Part shown: piece by piece, positions 51,333 through 57,995 of the stretch
Position numbering within the stretch: position 1 is the stretch's first letter
How the letters are laid out: each line of letters starts with the position of its first letter
NCBI GenBank assembly: GCA_030748415.1
Contig: JASMMA010000001.1
Span: forward strand, 208,885-270,735
From: Planctomycetota bacterium
GTDB taxonomy: Bacteria; Planctomycetota; UBA1135
Reading direction: 5' to 3'
DNA: 61,851 nt
Notes under the pieces: model-generated
The model's input: only the letters and a program-made list of their open reading frames with translations
Database searches by the model: none
Told to the model about the DNA's origin: nothing
Program-made: the position numbers and the translations under genes

Positions 51333-52280
51333 ATGACCAAGGTCACAGTAGTAGGCGCCGGCTTCGTCGGCATGACATGCGCCCAGCGATTGGCGGAACA
51401 AGAAGTTGCCGAGGAAGTCGTTCTCATCGATATTCTTGAGGGGCGTCCACAAGGAATTGCACTAGATTTGAACCAGGCTGCGGCTGTTGAGGGATATCAG
51501 TGCAAGGTCGTGGGCACAAACAGCCCCGAGGATACCAACGGTTCTGACCTTTTTATTATGACAGCTGGGTTGCCTCGCAAACCTGGAATGGACCGCAGCG
51601 ACCTATTGGAAGTCAATGGCAAAATAGTGAACTCTGTCGCGGATTATGTTCGGGCGGGATCTCCTAATGCCAAAGTGATTGTTGTCTCCAACCCTTTGGA
51701 CACGATGGTCTATTTGATGGCTGCTCGTTTAGGTTTTGATAAGAACCGCGTCGTCGGGATGGCTGGAGTTTTGGATAGTGCTCGGATGGCTTACTTTCTT
51801 TCAGAAAACCACGGTGGGGGCGTCAAAGATGTCCGCTGCATGGTTCTGGGAGGGCACGGCGACAGCATGGTCCCGATGCCGGACTTTTCCACCATCGACG
51901 GGGTCTCCATTCCTGCATTAATGCCTAAGACTGAGATTAATTCGATTAACACCCGAACTCAGCATGGGGGTGCCGAAATTGTCCAACTCTTAAAAACAGG
52001 CTCTGCTTTCTATGCTCCCTCCGCGGCGGCGGTAGCCATGGCAAAGTCTATTGTGCGTGGCGAAAACAGGCTTCTTCCTGCTGCAGCGTGGCTGGATGGT
52101 CAGTACGGCCTTGAGGGGCTCTACATGGGCGTTCCTTGCGTGTTGGGGACTCAAGGAGTTGAGAGGGTCGTTGAACTTGAATTAGGAGAAGAGGAAGCCT
52201 CTAAATTGCAGGCATCTGCTGATGCAATCCGGAAGGACCTTGAAGCCCTTAGGGAAATGGGCCTTCTGGAGGGTTCTTAA
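51333..52280 (+). CDS. mdh: Malate dehydrogenase
   Basis: Oxidises malate to oxaloacetate with NAD+ in the TCA cycle. The 315-residue protein is of the lactate-dehydrogenase-like type: N-terminal VTVVGAGFVGMTCAQRL, the substrate-specificity loop GLPRKPGMDRSDLL (the Arg in 'PRKPGM' marks malate over lactate), the catalytic His in GGHGDSMVP, and NSINTRTQHGGAEIV. It sits alone after the HEAT-protein gene; gltA and sucCD are elsewhere in the window. Confidence 0.93.
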   Translation: MTKVTVVGAGFVGMTCAQRLAEQEVAEEVVLIDILEGRPQGIALDLNQAAAVEGYQCKVVGTNSPEDTNGSDLFIMTAGLPRKPGMDRSDLLEVNGKIVNSVADYVRAGSPNAKVIVVSNPLDTMVYLMAARLGFDKNRVVGMAGVLDSARMAYFLSENHGGGVKDVRCMVLGGHGDSMVPMPDFSTIDGVSIPALMPKTEINSINTRTQHGGAEIVQLLKTGSAFYAPSAAAVAMAKSIVRGENRLLPAAAWLDGQYGLEGLYMGVPCVLGTQGVERVVELELGEEEASKLQASADAIRKDLEALREMGLLEGS

Positions 52281-52288
52281 TCCAGGCT

Positions 52289-52321
52289 CGGTTTCCTTCT
52301 TTACGCGCCTTAAGGGAACCG
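52289..52321 (+). promoter_or_regulatory. Hairpin in the rpmH leader
   Basis: CGGTTTCCTT (52289-52298) and AAGGGAACCG (52312-52321) pair over ten positions with one G-U, closing a 13-nt loop, between the mdh stop and the rpmH start. It could be a leader element of the ribosomal protein gene or a weak terminator for mdh. Nothing more can be said from sequence alone. Confidence 0.4.
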
Positions 52322-52361
52322 CTAAACTGTTACACCCCAATCTCCAATAGGGAACAAAATC

Positions 52362-52493
52362 GTGAAGGGACGCAAAGTCAAACTCCGTAAGTCCAACAGG
52401 AAAAAACGCCTGAGTGGATTCCGCACAAGGTCTAAAACACCCGGCGGTCGCCGCATTATCAAGAACAAACGCCGCAAATACGGCAAGTTCTAA
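52362..52493 (+). CDS. rpmH: 50S ribosomal protein L34
   Basis: A 43-residue, extremely basic protein encoded after mdh, starting at GTG with an AGGGA-type ribosome-binding sequence nine bases upstream. It reads MKGRKVKLRKSNRKKRLSGF and continues FRTRSKTPGGRRIIKNKRR, matching the L34 pattern (RKxKxxHGFRxRMxTxxGRxVLxxRRxKGRK). L34 normally begins MKRTYQPS or similar; here the first ten residues differ. The usual partners rnpA and dnaA are absent: the next gene downstream is an unknown one on the opposite strand. The gene is too short to be called automatically by size cut-offs. Confidence 0.88.
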   Translation: MKGRKVKLRKSNRKKRLSGFRTRSKTPGGRRIIKNKRRKYGKF

Positions 52494-52510
52494 GCGCCCT
52501 GACTATTGAA

Positions 52511-53287
52511 TTAGGATGGCTTCCTAAACCTGGCAAGCAGTCGGCTGAGTGCTCGGCGAGCCTCGGCTGGCGAGAGATGAAGAAGTGCTTCGGACCGGTT
52601 TTGAGAGAATCGGCGGATGGCTCTGCCTTTGAAGTTCGGGGTTCCGTCACCAGAATCACCGGAGGCATCAGAAGAACCCTCGGATTGACCTTCGTCCGAT
52701 TCGAAAATCCCTAGCCTATCTTGCATCCATGAAATGGCTTGAGCCTCAGAGGGAAACTGCTGCAACCAAGAGTAGAGGAAGTGAACCCTGATCCTCCAGC
52801 TACCATCTCGTAGTCTTTCAAGGCGCGCCGAATGGTTTGGGGTAGAGACGCCATCTTCTTCAAATAGATAACCTAAGCGATGCCAAGGCAGGGTCAGTTC
52901 AGCAATAGAATCGCCTGAAAGGAAAGATTGAGAGAAGGAGGGGTGCCGGTTCCTTGGACTAGAGGCTGGGACTACTTCCAGTGGATCAAACTCAGGAACC
53001 AAGTGCTCTGCGCTCGCCTCTGTTTCTTCAGAAAGTGGGCGAGCAGATTTGCTGTCAAAAGGGTGGCTCCCATTGTAAGGGGCGGAGGGGCGGACTTTTG
53101 CCCGGGTTGGTTTTGCCTCGGCTGGTGAAGGTGCAAGGTGATCCGGGTCTTCTAGGGTCACGACCTCTTTTGGATTGTCTTCATTTTCGGAGATGAAGGA
53201 ATTACCGAGGGCACCCATACCCCAAGTAATCATTCCAATCCAGACCAGAAGAAAAGTTGGGCGGGGCGAGTGCGAGGGGTGTTGCAT
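52511..53287 (-). CDS. Exported or membrane-anchored protein of unknown function
   Basis: About 258 residues from the ATG at 53287, or three more from an upstream start. A hydrophobic N-terminal segment (TFLLVWIGMITWGMGAL, about 10-26) suggests a signal or anchor. It is followed by a long acidic, Pro/Ser-rich disordered region (to about 130). A small globular part follows, with LPWHRLGYLFEEDGVSTPNHSARLERL and SWRIRVHFLYSWLQQFPSEAQAISWMQDRL. A basic helical C-terminus (LHLSPAEARRALSRLLARFRKPS) comes last. No family is recognised. It stands alone between rpmH and sucC. Confidence 0.6.
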   Translation of the reverse strand: MQHPSHSPRPTFLLVWIGMITWGMGALGNSFISENEDNPKEVVTLEDPDHLAPSPAEAKPTRAKVRPSAPYNGSHPFDSKSARPLSEETEASAEHLVPEFDPLEVVPASSPRNRHPSFSQSFLSGDSIAELTLPWHRLGYLFEEDGVSTPNHSARLERLRDGSWRIRVHFLYSWLQQFPSEAQAISWMQDRLGIFESDEGQSEGSSDASGDSGDGTPNFKGRAIRRFSQNRSEALLHLSPAEARRALSRLLARFRKPS

Positions 53288-53404
53288 GCAGTTCACAGGA
53301 GGACGGCTCTATGAGAGGAAGGTTCCCAAGAATTTCAAAAAGGGTGCCCTTCTCGTGAGCCCCCGGACACCTTATCCTATCCCGCTTCCCATCCAAGGAA
53401 ACCC

Positions 53405-54577
53405 ATGAAAATCCACGAATACCAAGGAAAAGAGATCCTCGAGCGATATGGCGTTCGAACCCAGAAAGGCATTGTTGCGGACACTCCAGAGGCCGCAGGA
53501 GCCGCCTGGGACCAGCTTGGCGGCGATTTGGCCGTTGTGAAAGCCCAAATCCACGCCGGCGGGCGGGGTAAAGGGGGCGGTGTCAAACTCGTTCAATCTC
53601 GTGAGGACTGCGTCAAAGTTGCAGATGGAATGCTGGGAATGATGCTAAAAACCCACCAAACCGCCCCTGAAGGGCAAGAGGTTAAAAAAATATTTGTGGC
53701 CGAGGGTCTCGATTTGGCATCAGAGTTTTACGTTGGGCTTGCCCTAGATCGTCAATTAGGGAAGCCTGTCCTTATGATTTCCGCCGAAGGTGGTGTCGAG
53801 ATTGAAACCCTTGCCCAGGAACGACCTGAGGCCTTATTGAAACTCACCATTGACCCCACTTTGGGCCTCCAGGCTTTCCAAGCACGGAGGGCTGCATTTT
53901 TTCTTGGATTAAAAGGGGATGAGGTTAAGAAAGCGGTCAAGCTTCTGGGTGGACTTTGCAAGGCCTACCTGGAATTGGATTGCGAACTCGCTGAAATCAA
54001 TCCCCTCGTTCTTACCGAAGGCGGGGAACTTTGCGCCCTAGATGCAAAGATGAACTTCGACTCTAGTGCCCTCTACCGGCATCCAGATGTTGCTGAAATG
54101 CGCGACGAAAGCGAAGAAGATCCCAAAGAAGTGGAAGCATCTAAGTTCGGGTTAAATTATATAGCCCTTGATGGCTCAATTGGTTGCATGGTGAATGGCG
54201 CCGGCCTCGCGATGGCCACCATGGACACAATTAAACTTCATGGGTCCTCGCCAGCAAACTTTTTAGATGTTGGCGGGGGAGCAACTGAAGAAGCCATCAC
54301 CGAGGCCTTCAGGATTATCCTCTCAGACCCCAATGTGGAAGGAATTCTGGTGAACATCTTTGGAGGAATTATGAAGTGCGATGTCATTGCTCGTGGCGTC
54401 ATTGGGGCAGCCCGTACCGTTGATTTATCTGTTCCCTTAGTCGTTCGCTTGGAAGGAACCAACGTACAAGAAGGTCGTCAGCTTTTGACGGATTCTGGTC
54501 TCCCCATAACTGCAGCGTCTTCATTGGACGAAGGTGCCAAACTCATCTGTGAAGCCGTGGCTACGGCAAATGCCTAG
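53405..54577 (+). CDS. sucC: Succinyl-CoA synthetase beta subunit
   Basis: Beta subunit of the ADP-forming ligase that makes ATP from succinyl-CoA in the TCA cycle. The 390-residue protein starts [17 protein letters not shown] and has [57 protein letters not shown] and the C-terminal CoA-ligase part ([31 protein letters not shown]). sucD follows 12 bp downstream. Confidence 0.97.
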   Translation: MKIHEYQGKEILERYGVRTQKGIVADTPEAAGAAWDQLGGDLAVVKAQIHAGGRGKGGGVKLVQSREDCVKVADGMLGMMLKTHQTAPEGQEVKKIFVAEGLDLASEFYVGLALDRQLGKPVLMISAEGGVEIETLAQERPEALLKLTIDPTLGLQAFQARRAAFFLGLKGDEVKKAVKLLGGLCKAYLELDCELAEINPLVLTEGGELCALDAKMNFDSSALYRHPDVAEMRDESEEDPKEVEASKFGLNYIALDGSIGCMVNGAGLAMATMDTIKLHGSSPANFLDVGGGATEEAITEAFRIILSDPNVEGILVNIFGGIMKCDVIARGVIGAARTVDLSVPLVVRLEGTNVQEGRQLLTDSGLPITAASSLDEGAKLICEAVATANA

Positions 54578-54589
54578 GAGGTAATCAAG

Positions 54590-55480
54590 ATGTCCATTTT
54601 CATTAACGAAGATACAAAAGTCATTGTCCAAGGTTTCACCGGTAAAAATGGAACCTTTCATTCCGAGCAATCCCTTGCGTATGGAACTCAAGTCGTTGGG
54701 GGAGTGACTCCTGGTAAAGGCGGGACGACTCATCTGGGTTTGCCCGTTTTCAACACTGTTGCGGATGCTGTTGCGGAAACAGGGGCTACGGCTTCGGTGA
54801 TTTATGTGCCCGCCCCTTTTGCTGCTGACGGAATCCTTGAAGCCGCCGAGGCAGGAATTGAGTTGGTCGTTTGTATTACGGAGGGGATTCCCGTTTTGGA
54901 TATGGCCAAAGTGCATGAGGTTCTTCGCCATACTCACACTAGGCTTGTGGGACCGAACTGCCCTGGAGTCATCACTCCTGGTAAGGAAGAAGGTTGCAAA
55001 ATTGGAATCATGCCGGCCTACATTCATAAGCCGGGAAGCGTTGGGATTGTCAGCCGCTCAGGCACATTGACGTACGAGGCCGTTTGGCAGGTGTCCAATG
55101 AAGGCTTGGGACAATCCACTTGTGTTGGGATTGGTGGCGACCCACTTCCTGGAACGAATTTCATTGATGTCCTTCGTGCTTTTCAAGACGACATCGAAAC
55201 CGATTCCATCGTCATGATTGGAGAGATTGGAGGCTCCGCTGAAGAAGAAGCTGCAGCATTCATTCAAGAGTACGTGACCAAGCCGGTCGTGGGCTTCATT
55301 GCCGGCAGAACGGCTCCCCCCGGAAAACGAATGGGTCACGCTGGCGCCATTATTTCTGGTGGGGCGGGCACCGCCGATGCCAAAATCGCCGCCCTTGAAG
55401 CTGCAGGGGTAGCCATTGCTCCAAATCCCTCTGCCCTAGGAACAACTCTTACTGCCCTTCGGAAAGAGCGGGGCCTGTAG
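54590..55480 (+). CDS. sucD: Succinyl-CoA synthetase alpha subunit
   Basis: Alpha subunit of the same enzyme; carries the phosphohistidine. The 296-residue protein has [38 protein letters not shown] and the phospho-His motif [25 protein letters not shown] near the C-terminus. It forms an operon with sucC. The mnmD-like gene follows after 13 bp. Confidence 0.97.
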   Translation: MSIFINEDTKVIVQGFTGKNGTFHSEQSLAYGTQVVGGVTPGKGGTTHLGLPVFNTVADAVAETGATASVIYVPAPFAADGILEAAEAGIELVVCITEGIPVLDMAKVHEVLRHTHTRLVGPNCPGVITPGKEEGCKIGIMPAYIHKPGSVGIVSRSGTLTYEAVWQVSNEGLGQSTCVGIGGDPLPGTNFIDVLRAFQDDIETDSIVMIGEIGGSAEEEAAAFIQEYVTKPVVGFIAGRTAPPGKRMGHAGAIISGGAGTADAKIAALEAAGVAIAPNPSALGTTLTALRKERGL

Positions 55481-55493
55481 CAGACCGCCCATC

Positions 55494-56141
55494 GTGTCTG
55501 GGTCCCTGAGCTACCAACATCCTCATACTGGGGAGTGGGCTCACCATAGGCAAGATCCTTACCAAGAAGCACTGCTTTGTTTTGTGCTGCCTGCTTTAGA
55601 GCTTGGGCTTCCTCCTGACGGCTCACCTCTGAATATTTTGGAGTTCGGCTTTGGCCGTGGGGCAAATACTGCTGTTGCTTTAGAAAAACTGCGCGAGAAA
55701 GGGTTCCAGGGAGAAGTCCAATGCCTGGGGCTAGAACCCAATCCCTCCTATTTGGAACCGTGGCCAGAGAATCCACCCTCCTGGGGGGAGTGGCCCTGGT
55801 GGGCGGAGCCTTCAAGCTCCTGGAAAGTGAAGGAGCGGCCATGGGCAGGCACGATTAGTCAGAATGCTGCCCCAGAGGGTCTTCCCAAAGAGCCTTGGGC
55901 GGATTGGATTTTTTTGGACCTATTTTCTCCGGCAAAGCACCCCTCAGATTGGCCATCACATTTATTTTCTGGCCTAGCGCGTGCCGCCCGGCCAGGGGCA
56001 GTTCTGACCTCGTATTGCTGCGCAAGAGCTGTCCGCGACCGTTTGACGGGAACTGGCTGGGAAGTCGAGCGCCTGTCTGGGGACTATCAACGGGATCATC
56101 TTCGGGCTCGAATGCCTTGTTATTCTTCCGCTAGGGCATAA
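55494..56141 (+). CDS. tRNA mnm5U34 methyltransferase-like protein (MnmD/MnmC N-domain)
   Basis: Predicted SAM-dependent methyltransferase for the wobble uridine of tRNA. The 215-residue protein has the GTG start and the order typical of the MnmC methyltransferase domain: NILEFGFGRGANTAVALEKL (SAM loop), GLEPNPSYLEPW, WADWIFLDLFSPAKHPSDW (D-FSP.k.P..W signature) and a C-terminal GAVLTSYCCARAVRDRL. It lacks the FAD oxidase half of MnmC, so it is a stand-alone MnmD-type protein, as in Bacillus. mnmA, whose product thiolates the same nucleotide, lies at 47 kb. The family call is firm; substrate follows by homology. Confidence 0.82.
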   Translation: MSGSLSYQHPHTGEWAHHRQDPYQEALLCFVLPALELGLPPDGSPLNILEFGFGRGANTAVALEKLREKGFQGEVQCLGLEPNPSYLEPWPENPPSWGEWPWWAEPSSSWKVKERPWAGTISQNAAPEGLPKEPWADWIFLDLFSPAKHPSDWPSHLFSGLARAARPGAVLTSYCCARAVRDRLTGTGWEVERLSGDYQRDHLRARMPCYSSARA

Positions 56142-56153
56142 TAGGAGTCAATC

Positions 56154-56405
56154 ATGAAGATTGCCCACCGCCTCCTTGCTTCGGCTTTACTTCTCGGTCT
56201 CCCTGCCTGTGCTGTGGGACCATCCGAAATGTGGCCCATTGCCCTCGTTGCCCTCCTCCTCTTTGGGGGTGCAAAGCTCCCCAGTCTCATGCGCTCTATG
56301 GGGTCCGGGATTAACGAGTTCAAAAAAGGGCTCAAAGATGGCGAATCATCCAAAGAGGAAAACAACTCCTCGGACGGGGATTCCAAATCTGACGAAGAGA
56401 AGTGA
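56154..56405 (+). CDS. tatA: Tat translocase TatA-like protein with signal-peptide leader
   Basis: An 83-residue protein. The TatA core GPSEMWPIALVALLLFGG, AKLPSLMRSMGSGINEFKKGL, then an acidic Ser-rich tail is clear: GxxE, a membrane helix, the FG.KLP hinge and an amphipathic helix. A normal TatA starts right before GxxE. Here 20 residues precede it, forming a second hydrophobic segment (RLLASALLLGLPAC) that looks like a signal peptide with a lipobox-like LPAC (Cys19). Processing would leave the TatA N-terminus in the periplasm. Alternatively translation starts at Met26. Its stop overlaps the GTG of mobA. Confidence 0.85.
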   Translation: MKIAHRLLASALLLGLPACAVGPSEMWPIALVALLLFGGAKLPSLMRSMGSGINEFKKGLKDGESSKEENNSSDGDSKSDEEK

Positions 56406-57010
56406 ACGATTTTCCGGATCGCCCGCCTCTATGGACGGGTGCGCTCCTTTGTGGTGGGAAAAGCCGGAGGATGGGTTTGGACAAACTTTCCTTAAAGCTG
56501 GAAGGGAAGGCGCTTCACGAAATCCCTGCTGAAGCCCTCAGGGAATGCTGTGGCAGTTTCCTTCAAGTGGGCCGTGATTTGGGCTTGCCTGACTTTTCCA
56601 TCGTGCCCGACGTACTTCCGGGAGAAGGCCCTCTTGTTGGCCTTTTATCCGCATTAGAGGAATGTGAAACTCCTTGGCTATTAGCTGTTGCGGGGGACAT
56701 GCCTGCCGTGACTCTTGAGGTTCTTGCATGGATCCAAGATTCAGCAGAATCCGGAAAGGGACAGGCTTGGATTCCTTTGCTGGATTCCAGAATGGAACCC
56801 CTTTGTGCCGCATATTCCAAAAGCCTTGCCCCAAACATGAGAAAATCGATTCATGCCGGCGAAAGATCCATCCAGAAATTCCTTCAAGCCTCAAAAAGCA
56901 AAATCGATTTCCTTCCCGTGCCCCTTAAAATGAAGCCCCAATTCCTAAACCTGAACCGCCCCCAAGATTGGGAGGAATTCACAGGTATCCCTCTCCCTTC
57001 TAAATCGTGA
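56402..57010 (+). CDS. mobA: Molybdenum cofactor guanylyltransferase MobA
   Basis: Adds GMP to molybdopterin to form the bis-MGD-type cofactor, used by enzymes often exported by Tat. The 202-residue protein has the nucleotide-binding LLCGGKSRRMGLDKLSL (residues 16-32), GPLVGLLSALEE and LAVAGDMPAV with a metal-binding Asp. The GTG start overlaps the tatA stop and its own stop overlaps the next GTG. Its placement next to tatA fits the link between molybdoenzymes and Tat export. moaD/moaE lie far away at 18.5 kb. Confidence 0.87.
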   Translation: MNDFPDRPPLWTGALLCGGKSRRMGLDKLSLKLEGKALHEIPAEALRECCGSFLQVGRDLGLPDFSIVPDVLPGEGPLVGLLSALEECETPWLLAVAGDMPAVTLEVLAWIQDSAESGKGQAWIPLLDSRMEPLCAAYSKSLAPNMRKSIHAGERSIQKFLQASKSKIDFLPVPLKMKPQFLNLNRPQDWEEFTGIPLPSKS

Positions 57011-57993
57011 CCCCCACAGCCTCCCAACTTCCTGAAATATTGGCTTGTATTGAAGAGCCGATGGCTTCTGTTGATGCCTGGCTTACCAGACAATTTGAGC
57101 CTGACCACCCGGCAATTGAGCCATTGCTCACTTACGCAAACCGATTTCGCGGCAAGAGAGTCCGAGCTGCCCAAGTTTTGCTTGTTGCTCAAGCTTTTGG
57201 CAAAGTAACGGAGAGTCATATTGCTGTAGCTGGGATTATTGAAATGATTCATGCGGCAACCCTAGCCCACGATGATGTTTTAGATGAAGCCCAAGAGCGA
57301 CGCGGGCTGAATTGCCTCCATGTGGAATGGGGACCCCACACTAGTGTGCTTTTGGGTGATTGGATTTATGCGAAAGCCTTCACGAAAAGTACTGAGTTCC
57401 CGGACATGGTCTGTGCTCAAGTTCTCGCACAGGCCACCGGTTCTGTTTGCCGAGGAGAAATCCATCAAAACCTCACTCGGGGCGATTTTTATCTTTCTGA
57501 GGAAGATTATTTCAGTCAAATCGATGGAAAAACCGCAGCTCTTTATGAGGCCGCCGGGCGATTGGCTGCTTATTACTCTGGCGCCCCTCAGGAAGTTCAA
57601 TTGGCCTGCGCTCGCCACGGCTTGCTCGCTGGGCGGGCATTTCAGATTATCGACGATGTTTTGGACTTGGAAGGAGACCAGAAACAGGTTGGAAAGTCAC
57701 TGGGCACGGACTGGGCTAGGGGGAAAATGACCCTGCCCTTGATTCGGTTGCGAAATGTGTTAAATGAGAAGGACCAAGCAAGCTTGGAGCTTGCATTTGG
57801 CTCAGGTCAGCACCGTCTGGCACTCTTCGAAGGCCTTCTGGGCACTCAACTCCGTCACCAAATCGCTGAAACTAAAAAAGAAGCCTTGGATTTTCTCTCT
57901 CAAGCTGCCACGGCCTTGGACTCTCTTCCTGAGTCCGCCGCTCGCTCCGCTTTGCAGGAATTAACGGTTTTCTTGGGAACTCGGCGCAAATAA
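57007..57993 (+). CDS. Polyprenyl diphosphate synthase
   Basis: Trans-prenyltransferase that elongates isopentenyl units, probably for the quinone side chain (IspB-like) or as a general long-chain prenyl synthase. The 328-residue protein has LAHDDVLDEAQERRG (DDxxD, first Asp-rich motif), the chain-length region upstream (AATLAHDD), GDWIYAKAF and the second Asp-rich motif IIDDVLDLEGDQKQVGKSLGTDWARGKMTLPLI. Ala/Thr residues ahead of the first DDxxD suggest a long product. The GTG start overlaps mobA; resB follows two bases after the stop. Confidence 0.87.
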   Translation: MTPTASQLPEILACIEEPMASVDAWLTRQFEPDHPAIEPLLTYANRFRGKRVRAAQVLLVAQAFGKVTESHIAVAGIIEMIHAATLAHDDVLDEAQERRGLNCLHVEWGPHTSVLLGDWIYAKAFTKSTEFPDMVCAQVLAQATGSVCRGEIHQNLTRGDFYLSEEDYFSQIDGKTAALYEAAGRLAAYYSGAPQEVQLACARHGLLAGRAFQIIDDVLDLEGDQKQVGKSLGTDWARGKMTLPLIRLRNVLNEKDQASLELAFGSGQHRLALFEGLLGTQLRHQIAETKKEALDFLSQAATALDSLPESAARSALQELTVFLGTRRK

Positions 57994-57995
57994 TA

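Noticed and set aside
52281..52510. Replication origin near rpmH
   Set aside because: No dnaA, rnpA or cluster of DnaA-box-like TTATCCACA sequences is seen around the gene.
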